A DNA stretch of 64,000 bases from Pseudomonadota bacterium (GTDB lineage: Bacteria; Pseudomonadota; Alphaproteobacteria; Sphingomonadales; Sphingomonadaceae). Under the pieces are notes generated by a model. The model made no database searches and had not been told where the DNA came from. It saw nothing but the letters and a program-made list of their open reading frames with translations. This document shows, one piece after another, positions 34,445 to 43,206 of this stretch (its first letter is position 1; the number at the start of each line of letters is the position of its first letter). Both the position numbers and the translations under genes were made by a program. The stretch is taken from positions 90,311 to 154,310 of the forward strand of contig JAFAFE010000003.1 of the NCBI GenBank assembly GCA_023423655.1, in the 5' to 3' direction.

Positions 34445-35893
34445 TTACTCGGCGTGCATCCCCGCAAGGTCCGCGCTGATTTCGCAGCTCACCCCGTCAG
34501 GCTCGAAACTATGCACGACTTGGCTATGGCACGATCCCGACAATCCTGCCGCGATGAGCCGCGAGCCTAGCCCCTTATGGTCGGGCGCCTTCACTTCGGG
34601 CCCGCCACGTTCCTTCCACACCAGCCGGAAGCGTTGTGCATCCCCGCTTTCCTCGCGGCTCCAGCGGATAGTAACCCGCCCTTCGGCGACCGACAAAGCG
34701 CCATATTTGATTGCATTGGTGAGCAGTTCATGCAGCACCAACGCCAGCGACAAGGCCGCGCGCGGGGCAATCGGAATATCGGGGCCTTCGATGCAGATGC
34801 GCCCGTCATCCTGCCATTCGATCGCGTTACGCACGACCCCGTCCACCGTGCGGCTTTCAACATTGCCCGACACGACAATTTCATGCGAACGCGCGAGGAC
34901 CGCAATGCGCTCGGCCAATATTTTGCGGATTTCCTCCTTGTCCGAATTGCTACGGAACGTGCCGCTTACAATCGCCTGCACAATGGCAAGCTGGTTTTTG
35001 AGCCGATGTGCCAATTCCCGTTTCAGCAAATGCTGTTCGGTAATGTCCGACACCTGCACAAAAATCCCTTCGCTGCGGCCGTTCTGGTCGAGCAGCGGGT
35101 GATAAACCAAATCGAGGATACGCTGTTGCGGCGCGGTGTCGGACACCCATTGCACCGTCACCGGCACGCCCTTGCCGACATAAGGTTTGCCCGACATATA
35201 GACCTCGTCGAGCAATTGTATAAAGCCCTGCTCGACCATTTCCGGCAAAGCTTCCGCAACCGGGCGGCCCAGCAAATTGCGGTGGCCGATAAGCTGTTCA
35301 TATTCGACATTGGCAAAGGTGAATATATGTTCGGGGCCACGGACCACCGCCAGCGCACCCAGCGAGGTCTGGAAAATGTCGCGCAACTGTTTGCGCTCTT
35401 CGTCATGCGCGCGTTGCTTCACCACATCGGTGGTCATTTCATGGCATGAGCAAAACATCCCCAACACATCGCCCTTGGCCGAGCGCACCGGCGTATAGGA
35501 AAAGGAAAGAAACGCTTCTTCGGGATGGCCGTTGCGGAAAAATGTGAAGGCCGCTTTGGCGCGCGATGTCGCAATGCCTTCATAGGCCGCGGTCATATAG
35601 GGCTCCATTTCCTGCCACATATGGTCGGACAGGGGTTCGCGGAACGGGCGGCCGAAAGCGCGCGGATGCTTGCGGCCATAAAGCCGCGCATTGGCGTCAT
35701 TATAAAGGACAATCTGGTCCGGCCCCCACACGACATACATGGGCTGCTGCGCGGCCATGACAATGCCGACTAGCATTTTAAGTTCGGACGGCCAGCTTTC
35801 CAACGCACCAAGCGATGTGCGAGACCAATCGCGCGCGCGCAAAAGCTCGCCGCACTCTCCGCCTTCCTGCGCCCATTGCTCGGTCGCTGTCAT
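34445..35893 (-). CDS. PAS-domain HWE-family sensor histidine kinase
   Basis: A 482-residue soluble kinase, started at MTATEQWAQEGG with GGGAGGG upstream. Two PAS domains (about 40-160, with MYVVWGPDQIVLYNDANARL, and 175-305, with NVEYEQLIGHRNLLGRPV and a PAC-like LVYHPLLDQNGRSEGIFV) precede the catalytic core. The H-box is LAHRLKNQLAIVQAIV; the N-box LVLHELLTNAIKYGAL; the hallmark W-x-E is RLVWKERGGPEV. There is no membrane segment. HWE kinases mostly respond to light, oxygen or general stress; the ligand and regulator are unknown here. Confidence 0.9.
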   Translation of the reverse strand: MTATEQWAQEGGECGELLRARDWSRTSLGALESWPSELKMLVGIVMAAQQPMYVVWGPDQIVLYNDANARLYGRKHPRAFGRPFREPLSDHMWQEMEPYMTAAYEGIATSRAKAAFTFFRNGHPEEAFLSFSYTPVRSAKGDVLGMFCSCHEMTTDVVKQRAHDEERKQLRDIFQTSLGALAVVRGPEHIFTFANVEYEQLIGHRNLLGRPVAEALPEMVEQGFIQLLDEVYMSGKPYVGKGVPVTVQWVSDTAPQQRILDLVYHPLLDQNGRSEGIFVQVSDITEQHLLKRELAHRLKNQLAIVQAIVSGTFRSNSDKEEIRKILAERIAVLARSHEIVVSGNVESRTVDGVVRNAIEWQDDGRICIEGPDIPIAPRAALSLALVLHELLTNAIKYGALSVAEGRVTIRWSREESGDAQRFRLVWKERGGPEVKAPDHKGLGSRLIAAGLSGSCHSQVVHSFEPDGVSCEISADLAGMHAE

Positions 35894-36122
35894 GAACACC
35901 CTCCCGTGTCCGGCGCGTGCTTCTCTATCCACAGGCCGGAACGGCTATTTTTCCATGCAAAATTAGAAATATGCAATGGGCTATGCACAAATCTGCTTGA
36001 ATGGGTGGCACGGGGAAGAAAGCAAAGGACCGGACACGGCCCCTTACGTCCGTATCGAACGAAGGGAATATGCCCTATCCAATCCTTAAAGAGCGCGCGT
36101 TGCTAGACCCCGCGCAACCTCC

Positions 36123-36656
36123 TCAGGCGGCGCGGCGCATCTTGGCGAGTTTTTTCAACACCATATCGCGCTTCAACCGCGACAGATGGTCGATGAACAA
36201 AATGCCTTCCAGATGATCATGCTCATGCTGGATGCAGGTGGCCAGAAGGCCGGTGAGCCGTTCCTTGTGCGGCTTGCCAAATTCATCCTGCCAATCCACC
36301 GTAACTTCGGCGGGGCGGGTGACTTCGGCATATTGTTCGGGAACCGACAGGCAGCCTTCATTATAGATGCTATGCTCTTCCGATTGTTCGGAAAAGACCG
36401 GATTGATGAACACGCGCGGGGTGCGGATGACCTTTTCGCCCTTTTCATCATCGGGGTCCGGTTCTTGGAGGTCTATCACAAGAATACGGTCGGCCTTCCC
36501 CACTTGTATAGCCGCCAAGCCAATGCCCGGCGCATCATACATGGTTTCGAACATGTCCGCGACGAACGCGCGCAACGCGTCGTCAAACAGCTCGACGGGC
36601 TTGGAAATCAGACGCAGCCGCGGATCCGGCGTTTCGATAATGGGTAAAATGGCCAT
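36123..36656 (-). CDS. def: Peptide deformylase
   Basis: A 177-residue PDF, starting MAILPIIETPDPRLR at 36656; a longer in-frame ATG at 36905 lies in a repeat and is rejected. It removes the formyl group from nascent proteins. All three family motifs are present: GIGLAAIQVG, EGCLSVPEQYA (metal Cys) and CIQHEHDHLEG (HExxH). About 70 bases after its start a palindromic repeat begins and recR follows on the same strand, so the def message is probably separate. fmt, its functional partner, is nearby on the plus strand. Confidence 0.96.
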   Translation of the reverse strand: MAILPIIETPDPRLRLISKPVELFDDALRAFVADMFETMYDAPGIGLAAIQVGKADRILVIDLQEPDPDDEKGEKVIRTPRVFINPVFSEQSEEHSIYNEGCLSVPEQYAEVTRPAEVTVDWQDEFGKPHKERLTGLLATCIQHEHDHLEGILFIDHLSRLKRDMVLKKLAKMRRAA

Positions 36657-36759
36657 ACGTGCGAGGTAAGGTGAGAGGCGGGATTCGTCAAGATTGTGCG
36701 TATGGTGCCGCCCACCCGAAGTTCCTCCCCGAGCTTGTCTTGGGCCACATGCCTTCAAA

Positions 36760-36919
36760 ATCCTCCCCAAGCTTGCTTGGGGAGGTGGCGCGCGCGAAGC
36801 GCGTGACGGAGGGGTTATGCGAGGCAAAGCCTCGCGCGATTGCCAAAGCAATCGCATGACCGCTCCACCATTCGCCTGCGGCGAACGGTCCCCCTCCCCG
36901 AGCAAGCTCGGGGAGGATC
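36760..36919. repeat. Palindromic repeat, family D
   Basis: ATCCTCCCCAAGCTTGCTTGG GGAGG on the left and CTCCCCGAGCAAGCTCGGGG AGGAT on the right, with a central GCGCGAAGCGCGTGACGGAG segment and its mirror GCCTCGCGCGATTGC. The ends and centre match the unit at 32815-32940. It occupies most of the 267 bases between def and recR. Confidence 0.8.
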
Positions 36920-36923
36920 TTCG

Positions 36924-37520
36924 CTATCCCACCGGCTTCCTTGCGCGCAACGCCTGCGCCAATGTGCCTTCATCGAGATAATCCAGTTCGCCGCCGACCG
37001 GCAGGCCATGTGCAAGCTGGGTGAGCCGCACCGGATAAGTTTCCAGCCGGTCGGCAATATAATGGGCGGTGGTTTGCCCTTCCAGGGTCGCGTTCATTGC
37101 AAGCACCACCTCGTCAATGCCGCCCGCCGCAACCCGCGTGACCAAAAGGTCAATGCTGAGATCTTCGGGGCGCACGCCTTCCAGCGCCGACAAGCGCCCG
37201 CCCAGCACATGATATTTGCCGGGAAACAGGCGCGAGCGGTCGAGCGCCCATAGGTCGGCCACTTCTTCGACCACGCATAAAGCCCGTTCGTCGCGGCGCG
37301 GGTCGGCGCAGATACCGCACGGGTTGCGCGTGTCGATATTGCCGCACGTGTCGCATGTCACCAGCGTGCGGTTCACCCCGTCGAGCGCGGTCAGCAACGG
37401 CTCCAGCGCAGTCTCCCGCTTCTTAAGCAAATGCAACACCGCGCGCCGCGCCGATCTCGGCCCTAATCCGGGGAGCCGCGAAAGGGCCTGCGTCAAAGCT
37501 TCGATTTCGGGTGAGATCAT
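36924..37520 (-). CDS. recR: Recombination mediator RecR
   Basis: A 198-residue RecR that starts MISPEIEALTQALSRLPG with AGGA about five bases upstream. A longer open frame to 38417 runs antisense through fmt and is rejected. It has the HhH region LPGLGPRSARRAVLHLL, the zinc finger CDTCGNIDTRNPCGIC, and the Toprim domain (LCVVEEVADLWALDRSRLFP; the C-terminal EVVLAMNATLEGQTTAHYI). It works with RecO (and RecF) to load RecA on gapped DNA. dnaX, its usual neighbour, is not present in this window. Confidence 0.96.
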   Translation of the reverse strand: MISPEIEALTQALSRLPGLGPRSARRAVLHLLKKRETALEPLLTALDGVNRTLVTCDTCGNIDTRNPCGICADPRRDERALCVVEEVADLWALDRSRLFPGKYHVLGGRLSALEGVRPEDLSIDLLVTRVAAGGIDEVVLAMNATLEGQTTAHYIADRLETYPVRLTQLAHGLPVGGELDYLDEGTLAQALRARKPVG

Positions 37521-37555
37521 GAAAATCCTGCGAAAGACTATTTTCAAAAACCGCA

Positions 37556-37620
37556 GTGCTGAGCCTGTCGAAGCACGGTATCGCCCGCGCGGACAAACGC
37601 CCTTCGATAAAGCCAAGGCT
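37556..37620. repeat. Palindromic repeat, family B, diverged
   Basis: GTGCTGAGCCTGTCGAAGCAC on the left matches the left arm of the unit at 17427; the right arm GCCCTTCGATAAAGCCAAGG is a degraded form of GCCCTTCGACAAGCTCAGG. It lies between recR and fmt, which are divergent, and so may contribute to the shared 5' region. Confidence 0.7.
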
Positions 37621-37691
37621 GCGTTCCTATTTTTACGTTGAACAACCAGTAAGGCTTGCGCTTTGCTCTGCCAAGTTGTTGAAGCGGCCCC

Positions 37692-38702
37692 ATGAAGATT
37701 ATTTTCATGGGAACGCCCGATTTTGCCGTGCCGACGCTCGATGCGCTGGTCGGGGCAGGGCATGATATTATTGCCGTCTATAGCCAGCCGCCCCGCCCCG
37801 CCGGGCGCGGCAAAAAGCTTATGCCCTCGCCCGTCCACGCGCGCGCCGCCGCGCTGGGGCTGGAGGTGCGCACCCCCGAAACTTTGCGCGACAAGCAGGT
37901 GCAGGCAGCGTTTGCCGCGCTTGGTGCCGATGTTGCGGTGGTCGCGGCTTATGGGCTTATCCTCCCCCAATCGGTGCTGGATACCCCGCGCCTTGGGTGC
38001 CTCAATGTGCATGGCTCCATCCTCCCCCGTTGGCGCGGCGCTGCGCCGGTGCAGCGGGCGATATTGGCGGGCGACAGCGAAACCGGCGTTACCATCATGG
38101 AGATGGAGAAGGGCTTGGACAGGGGTGCCATGCGGTTCGTCGAGCGCACGCCGGTCCAAGGCAAAACAGCCGGAGAGCTGACCGACGAACTGGCGCATAT
38201 GGGGGCCGCAATGATGGTGCGCGTGCTGGCTGATCCGGATGCGTTTCCGCCAGTGGTGCAACCGCAGGATGGGGTCACCTACGCTCATAAAATCGACAAA
38301 GCCGAAAGCCGTATCGACTGGACCCAAGATGCGGTTCAGGTGGAACGCCAAATCCGCGCGTTCAACCCGTTTCCGGGGGCTTTCTTTGAATATCAAGGCG
38401 AGCGGTTCAGGGTGCATAGTGCGGAGGCGGTTGGTCCCCTCAATGATATTTCAGGCACTCGTCACCCCCGTGAAAACGGGGGTCCATCTCCTGAAGTCAC
38501 GGTTAGCACGACCGGTTCCGAGATGGATTCCCGCCTTCGCGGGAATGACGAGAGTGGGGTAGTAATAGACACGCACCTCACCATCGCCTGCGGCAGCGGG
38601 GCCATCCGCCCGACCCTCATCCAACGTGCGGGGAAATCGGCGATGACCGTCGCGGAATTGCTGCGTGGCTTTACCATTCCCGAAGGCGCACAGCTTGACT
38701 GA
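37692..38702 (+). CDS. fmt: Methionyl-tRNA formyltransferase with an in-frame repeat insertion
   Basis: A 336-residue Fmt; the usual length is about 300-318. It formylates Met-tRNAfMet with 10-formyl-THF. The catalytic half is intact: MKIIFMGTPDFAVPTL, SILPRWRGAAPVQRAI (with the NVHGS catalytic region just before it) and the following D-x-G loop. The C-terminal tRNA-binding domain is interrupted: from about residue 256 to 287 the sequence comes from a family C palindromic repeat (it reads ...SEMDSRLRGNDESGV), after which LTIACGSGAIRPTLIQRAGK restores the normal domain. The insertion is in frame, so the enzyme may still work. Confidence 0.93.
   Translation: MKIIFMGTPDFAVPTLDALVGAGHDIIAVYSQPPRPAGRGKKLMPSPVHARAAALGLEVRTPETLRDKQVQAAFAALGADVAVVAAYGLILPQSVLDTPRLGCLNVHGSILPRWRGAAPVQRAILAGDSETGVTIMEMEKGLDRGAMRFVERTPVQGKTAGELTDELAHMGAAMMVRVLADPDAFPPVVQPQDGVTYAHKIDKAESRIDWTQDAVQVERQIRAFNPFPGAFFEYQGERFRVHSAEAVGPLNDISGTRHPRENGGPSPEVTVSTTGSEMDSRLRGNDESGVVIDTHLTIACGSGAIRPTLIQRAGKSAMTVAELLRGFTIPEGAQLD
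38458..38552. repeat. Family C palindromic repeat inside the fmt coding sequence
   Basis: The element has perfect terminal inverted arms: CTCGTCA with TGACGAG, and CCATCTC with GAGATGG inside them. The core contains GGATTCCCGCCTTCGCGGGAA. In fmt's frame it encodes about 31 residues with no stop. Similar ends lie at 22808 (intergenic) and, as a half-unit, at 43136. Confidence 0.85.
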
Positions 38703-38727
38703 CCTATTCACCCTCACCTCACCCATC

Positions 38728-38814
38728 GTCATTGCGAGGAACGGAGTGACGAAGCAATCCAGAGTCAGCACGCGCGACTCTGGATTGCCGCGCCGCTACG
38801 CGGCTCGCAATGAC
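38728..38814. repeat. Palindromic repeat, family A
   Basis: GTCATTGCGAGGAACGGAG at the left, GCGGCTCGCAATGACG at the right, and an inner pair GCAATCCAGAGTC / GACTCTGGATTGC. The best-preserved family A copy, lying in the 130-base spacer between fmt and truA. Confidence 0.85.
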
Positions 38815-38832
38815 GGGCTTAGGTAATCACCC

Positions 38833-39573
38833 ATGACCCGCTTCGCCCTCACTGTGGAATTTGATGGCCGCCCGTTCATGGGCTGGCAACGGCAGGCGCA
38901 TGGGCCTTCGGTGCAGCAGGCCATCGAGGATGCGGCTTATTCCATCACCGGCGAGGAGGTCATTGTCCATGCCGCCGGGCGCACCGATGCGGGGGTGCAT
39001 GGGCTGGCGATGCGAGCGCATTGCGATATTGACAAGGAGATGACGCCGTTCCGTCTGATGGAGGCATTAAATGCGCGATTGCGCCCGCATCCCGTCGCCA
39101 TCCTCGGCTGCGAGATTGTGCCCGATGATTGGCACGCGCGTTTTTCCTGTCTCGGACGCGCCTATGTCTATCGCATCCTCAACCGCCGTGCGCCGTTGAC
39201 GTTTGACAAGGGGCTGGCTTGGCAGATCGGCCAACCGCTTAATGTCCCCGCGATGCACGAGGCCGCGCAACATCTGGTGGGCTTGCATGACTTCACCACC
39301 TTCCGCTCGGTCCATTGCCAAGCACAAAGCCCTATAAAATCGCTCGATCGGTTGGATGTAGTGCGCGACGGCGAGCGCATCGCCATTCATGCGGAAGCCC
39401 GCAGCTTCCTCCACCATCAGGTGCGCTCGATGGTCGGCTGTCTGGCGCTGGTCGGCATGGGGAAATGGTCGCCCGATGGTGTGCGGGAGGCGCTCGAAGC
39501 CAAGGATCGCGGCGCTCTCGGCCTCAACGCCCCGCCGGACGGGCTATATTTTGTGCAGGCGATATATTCATAA
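38833..39573 (+). CDS. truA: tRNA pseudouridine synthase A
   Basis: A 246-residue TruA that makes pseudouridine at positions 38-40 of many tRNAs. The catalytic Asp is D52 in HAAGRTDAGVHGLAM. Other landmarks: LTVEFDGRPFMGWQRQ at the N terminus, VDNAYxYRI-type YVYRILNRRAPL, and FLHHQVRSMVGCLALVGMGK near the end. ATG start 16 bases after the family A repeat; fmt-truA adjacency is common in alphaproteobacteria. Confidence 0.96.
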   Translation: MTRFALTVEFDGRPFMGWQRQAHGPSVQQAIEDAAYSITGEEVIVHAAGRTDAGVHGLAMRAHCDIDKEMTPFRLMEALNARLRPHPVAILGCEIVPDDWHARFSCLGRAYVYRILNRRAPLTFDKGLAWQIGQPLNVPAMHEAAQHLVGLHDFTTFRSVHCQAQSPIKSLDRLDVVRDGERIAIHAEARSFLHHQVRSMVGCLALVGMGKWSPDGVREALEAKDRGALGLNAPPDGLYFVQAIYS

Positions 39574-39605
39574 CCTACCGGTTGGCCATTTAATCGGCAA
39601 TCCGA

Positions 39606-40439
39606 TCAATCGACAATCTTGCCTGTCCGAACATCTACCGGCCGACCGCGTTTATAATCCAACACACCTTGAACGGGCGCTAGGCGATTAACGAAAGTGG
39701 CGCCCGGTTCATAATATTGACCAACCACTTCATATTGTGCTGTTTTCATGGGCAATCCTGTGAGACTGGCTGGAGCCCTTCCTTCCATCGGAGGAACAAG
39801 TGCTTGTCCCAACACAAATGTATATTGAAACATTTGCTCACCTAATTTGTCTTCCAGGTGCGGAACCGGCGATGCTTTATGGACTTTGTCAGCGTAAAGC
39901 CCGCCCATATCAGTTATAATCCCTGCTTCCGCCGTAAATTTTACTGTCCCCAAACAATTGCATGTTTGTACCAAATTATCACCAACGGTCACCCCATAGA
40001 GAATATAAGTGCCAGCGGGGACCGCCAGCAAAATAGTCCGCATTTCCCCGTCTTCTAGGAACTTTTTTGACGGCACAGCGAACGCATTCGACGGACCCTT
40101 ATAGTTGAATTCAAACTCTTCTATGGTAAGCACCCGCCCGTCCTTGGCGCTCTTTTGCAATTTGGGGAGCGCCGCTTCATACGCTTGTTTTTTGGCTTGC
40201 TGGAAGTCCGCCAATTCCTGCTCGCTGGGAAGCCGGAGCAAGACATGCTGGATCGGGAATAATCCGGATTTGGCTGTACTCGTTTTCAGGAGTAAATAGG
40301 CACGATCCGGTGCTAGCGCAGCCGGTGCTTGTTGAAAGGGCGTAATATTGGCATCGTCTGCTGCCAAAGCAGTGCAGGGCAATGAACCAAGAAGCACCGC
40401 AGCAAAAAACGCATGTCGTAAAGCGCGAAATTTTGTCAT
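39606..40439 (-). CDS. Secreted protein of unknown function (first of a low-GC pair)
   Basis: A 277-residue protein with a signal peptide (FFAAVLLGSLPCTALA, cleaved near LA-ADDA). After that there is a beta-rich body: DRAYLLLKTSTAKSGLFPIQ, MRTILLAVPAGTYILYGVTV, a CNC motif in LVQTCNCLGTVKF, and AGIITDMGGLYA. Nothing recognisable is linked to a known enzyme. It overlaps its upstream neighbour (40436) by four bases (ATGA) and so is translationally coupled. Codon use and AT-content (many AAT, TTT, ACA codons) differ from neighbouring genes, hinting at transfer. Confidence 0.6.
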   Translation of the reverse strand: MTKFRALRHAFFAAVLLGSLPCTALAADDANITPFQQAPAALAPDRAYLLLKTSTAKSGLFPIQHVLLRLPSEQELADFQQAKKQAYEAALPKLQKSAKDGRVLTIEEFEFNYKGPSNAFAVPSKKFLEDGEMRTILLAVPAGTYILYGVTVGDNLVQTCNCLGTVKFTAEAGIITDMGGLYADKVHKASPVPHLEDKLGEQMFQYTFVLGQALVPPMEGRAPASLTGLPMKTAQYEVVGQYYEPGATFVNRLAPVQGVLDYKRGRPVDVRTGKIVD

Positions 40440-41011
40440 CGTGTCACTACCTCGGCTGCAGGTGTCGGGCCAGAGGCTAACTTTGCCTGCATCAACAATA
40501 TTTGTTGCTCGTCGCCTTCATTGAGCGTTTGCCAAACAGGCTCGGGAACGGGATAACGCGCATATCCTCTTGGTTCCATACAACGGCGCATTGTGTTGCT
40601 TTGCACCCCCCTTATTAACTTTGGCGAGATGATTGCAGACAAGCCGGCACCAACCAGTCCGAAATTCGGGGTTGTGTGTGTAGTTTTGTTCCGGTTTGTA
40701 GCAACGAAAGGGATGAATCCCGGAAGCTTCGCGAACCCAGCACGCACAAGGTGAAGTCGACATTCACGAAGATCGACATAGGCTTCAGCGAATGTCACAG
40801 AAGGATTGTGGAAATAATAAAATTTATAACCATCGCCAATGACTTTAGGATCGTTCGATGGCGCAACATCGGGGACCTTTATGGTCGCCGGATCAGGCAG
40901 AGATGCAGCGATATCGTCCTGCGCCCCAGCAGGCACTGCATGACATGCCAAAATGCTTGCGAATAATGTTGGTACTAAATTCCTAAGCAAGCCAAAGGAT
41001 TTCATAGCCAT
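40436..41011 (-). CDS. Secreted protein of unknown function (second of a low-GC pair)
   Basis: A 191-residue protein from the ATG at 41011 (MAMKSFGLLRN), with GGGGGC upstream; a start 12 codons earlier gives a Cys-rich leader and is less likely. A signal peptide (VPTLFASILACHAVPAGA) is followed by FYYFHNPSVTFAEAYVDLREC, a segment VGAGLSAIISPKLIR and the C-terminal RRCMEPRGYARYPVPEPVW. Three Cys in the mature part may form disulfides. I do not recognise it. It precedes and overlaps the gene at 39606 and shares its lower GC. Beyond it lies the XrtA locus. Confidence 0.58.
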   Translation of the reverse strand: MAMKSFGLLRNLVPTLFASILACHAVPAGAQDDIAASLPDPATIKVPDVAPSNDPKVIGDGYKFYYFHNPSVTFAEAYVDLRECRLHLVRAGFAKLPGFIPFVATNRNKTTHTTPNFGLVGAGLSAIISPKLIRGVQSNTMRRCMEPRGYARYPVPEPVWQTLNEGDEQQILLMQAKLASGPTPAAEVVTR

Positions 41012-41120
41012 ATTGCCCCCGTTCCCGCATGATTGACATCCGGTCAATCACCCCCGGCGCAGACTATGTTAAAAGAATCGCTCGAACACAAGAGACATTC
41101 ATTTATAGACCAGTAGCGCA

Positions 41121-43016
41121 CTATAATCGAAACACCCGCGCAACCGCTTTATCGAGCATCATCAACTGCCAGATCAACCGCCCATGATCGGCCTTGCCCG
41201 ATTGGTGCGCGGTGACGATTTTGTCTATCTGTTTGGTGTCGAGCCACCCCGTCCGCGCGAGTGCCGATGCGCCGGTGAGGGCCTGTGCTTCGCCTGCAAG
41301 CTTACCCCGGAACCATTGGCTGATCGGCGTCACAAACCCCATTTTCGGACGATAGAGAATATCGTCGGGCAGATAGCGTTGCATTGCCTTTTTCATCAGC
41401 CATTTACCCGTGCCGCCGCGCACGCGCATATCGGCGGGGATGGAGGCAGCAAATTCGATCAGCCGGTGGTCGAGCAAAGGCTCGCGCGCCTCCAGACTGA
41501 CCGCCATGCTCATGCGGTCCACCTTGGTCAAAATATCGCCCGGCAGCCAGATTTTCATATCGGCATATTGGGCCCGGTCGAGCGCCTCGCGCGCGGGCGC
41601 ATTGTCCATCAGCCGCCAATAGCGTTCTTCCGCAACATGGCCGTCTAAAGCCCGCCGCGCAGCATCGGTGAACAGCCGCTTGCGCATCGCGGGGCCCGTA
41701 ACGCCGACCGCTTCGGCATAGCCTTCCGCCCCCGTCCGCGCGAGGCTTTGCAAGGTCGCCTTGGCGCGTAAGGGACGCGGTGCCCAATCGGCCTTGGGGT
41801 AAATCGCGCCCAACGGGCCTAATATATTTTTGCGGAAAACCCCCGGCAAGAAACGCCGCACCCGTTCTTCCTGATGCTGGAAAACAAGACGGCGATAGCC
41901 TGCAAAGGCTTCATCCGCCCCATCGCCCGACAAGGCCACCGTCACATTTTCGCGCGCCAGTTCCGACACGCGGAACATCGGCAAGGCCGACGCATCAGCA
42001 AAAGGCTCGTCAAAATGGAGCGCGATGCGGTCGATGAGGCTATAATCATCCGCCGACACGATGCGCTTCCGGTGATCGGTCGCAAAGCGTTCGGCGATGC
42101 GGTCGGCATATTCGGTTTCGTCGAGTGCGGCTTGATCGAACCCTATAGAACAGGTTTTGACCGCGCGCGGGCTGGCTTCTGCCATGAGCGCGACCACCGC
42201 GCTGGAATCGACACCGCCGGAGAGGAACGCACCCAGCGGCACATCAGACACCATGCGCGACGTCACGGCCTGCTTCATCAGCTTGACAAGATGTTCTTCA
42301 CATTCGCCTGCGCTGGCTTTGACCCGCTTGGAAAAGTCGATGTCCCACCATTGGCGCGGGGTCGGCATGGGCTTGCCGCGTTCCAAGCTTAAAAAATGAC
42401 CGGCAGGGAGTTTCTGCACGCCTGCGACAAAACAGGCATCATCCGGCACATAGCCGAAGGCGAAATAATCATCGACCGCAGTAAGGCTCGGCTCGACCCG
42501 CAGCATCGGGTGTGCGAGCAAGCCTTTCAGTTCCGACGCGAACGCCACGCTGCCATCGGCCAGCAGCGCATAATATAAAGGCTTCACCCCCAGCCGGTCG
42601 CGCGCGAGAAAGAGCTGTCCCGCCATATGGTCATGGATCGCAAAAGCGAACATGCCGTGGAGATGCTGGAGGCAGGACGGCCCCCATTGCCGCCAGGCCG
42701 CAAGGATGACTTCGGTATCGCCTTCGGTGTGGAAGCGATGCCCCATATCGCGCAATTCCTTGCGCAATTCGCGGTAATTATAAATTTCGCCGTTGAACGT
42801 AATCGCGGTGGTTTCATCGTCCGACAGCATCGGCTGCGGACTGCCTTCAACGTCGATAATCGACAGCCGCAAATGGCCAAGACCGACGCCCGGCGCAGTC
42901 CAGGTCCCCGACCCGTCCGGCCCGCGATATTGCATCGGCGCCAACATCATGCGCAGCCGCGCAGGATCTACGGGTTTTGCTGTTTCAAGATGATAGACGC
43001 CGGTGATGCCACACAT
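41121..43016 (-). CDS. Asparagine synthase-type amidotransferase, XrtA locus
   Basis: A 631-residue glutamine-hydrolysing asparagine synthetase homologue. N-terminal class II amidotransferase domain: catalytic C2, MQYRGPDGSGTW, LGHLRLSIIDVEG and FNGEIYNYRELR. The synthetase domain has the PP-loop FLSGGVDSSAVVALM and SLEAREPLLDHRLIEFA. Such genes in exosortase loci are classed as exosortase A system amidotransferase 1 and probably amidate a sugar or amino-acid residue of the exopolysaccharide, though plain asparagine synthesis cannot be excluded. It is the last gene of the minus-strand XrtA arm, separated from xrtA by 339 bases. Confidence 0.9.
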   Translation of the reverse strand: MCGITGVYHLETAKPVDPARLRMMLAPMQYRGPDGSGTWTAPGVGLGHLRLSIIDVEGSPQPMLSDDETTAITFNGEIYNYRELRKELRDMGHRFHTEGDTEVILAAWRQWGPSCLQHLHGMFAFAIHDHMAGQLFLARDRLGVKPLYYALLADGSVAFASELKGLLAHPMLRVEPSLTAVDDYFAFGYVPDDACFVAGVQKLPAGHFLSLERGKPMPTPRQWWDIDFSKRVKASAGECEEHLVKLMKQAVTSRMVSDVPLGAFLSGGVDSSAVVALMAEASPRAVKTCSIGFDQAALDETEYADRIAERFATDHRKRIVSADDYSLIDRIALHFDEPFADASALPMFRVSELARENVTVALSGDGADEAFAGYRRLVFQHQEERVRRFLPGVFRKNILGPLGAIYPKADWAPRPLRAKATLQSLARTGAEGYAEAVGVTGPAMRKRLFTDAARRALDGHVAEERYWRLMDNAPAREALDRAQYADMKIWLPGDILTKVDRMSMAVSLEAREPLLDHRLIEFAASIPADMRVRGGTGKWLMKKAMQRYLPDDILYRPKMGFVTPISQWFRGKLAGEAQALTGASALARTGWLDTKQIDKIVTAHQSGKADHGRLIWQLMMLDKAVARVFRL

Positions 43017-43135
43017 AGGGAGCTGGCCTTAGCGGATGGGAGAGGAAAGGTCACTAGGGGTTGGTGCGGTTATGCTCGGGTTTACAAGTGCGGGTATATT
43101 GCGCCCTCTATCTCGTTGCGCGCGTAAATGCGGTG

Positions 43136-43206
43136 GGTCCATACCGGGACCGTCCGGCAAAGCTGGAGGGTATCGGATGGATTGCCGCTTTCGCGGGAAT
43201 GACGGG
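43136..43206. repeat. Half-unit of palindromic repeat family C, between asnB-like gene and xrtA
   Basis: GTCCATACCGGGACCGTCCGGC near the left and GGATTGCCGCTTTCGCGGGAATGACGGGA on the right resemble the right arm of family C with a diverged left arm. The rest of the 339-base gap (43017-43355) shows no ORF with an RBS and no clear terminator; it probably holds the asnB-type gene's promoter. Confidence 0.55.

Noticed and set aside
36924..38417. A 497-codon open frame that extends recR upstream through the fmt region
   Set aside because: The upstream part is antisense to fmt and has no RBS; the RecR protein clearly starts at 37520 with AGGA ahead of it.
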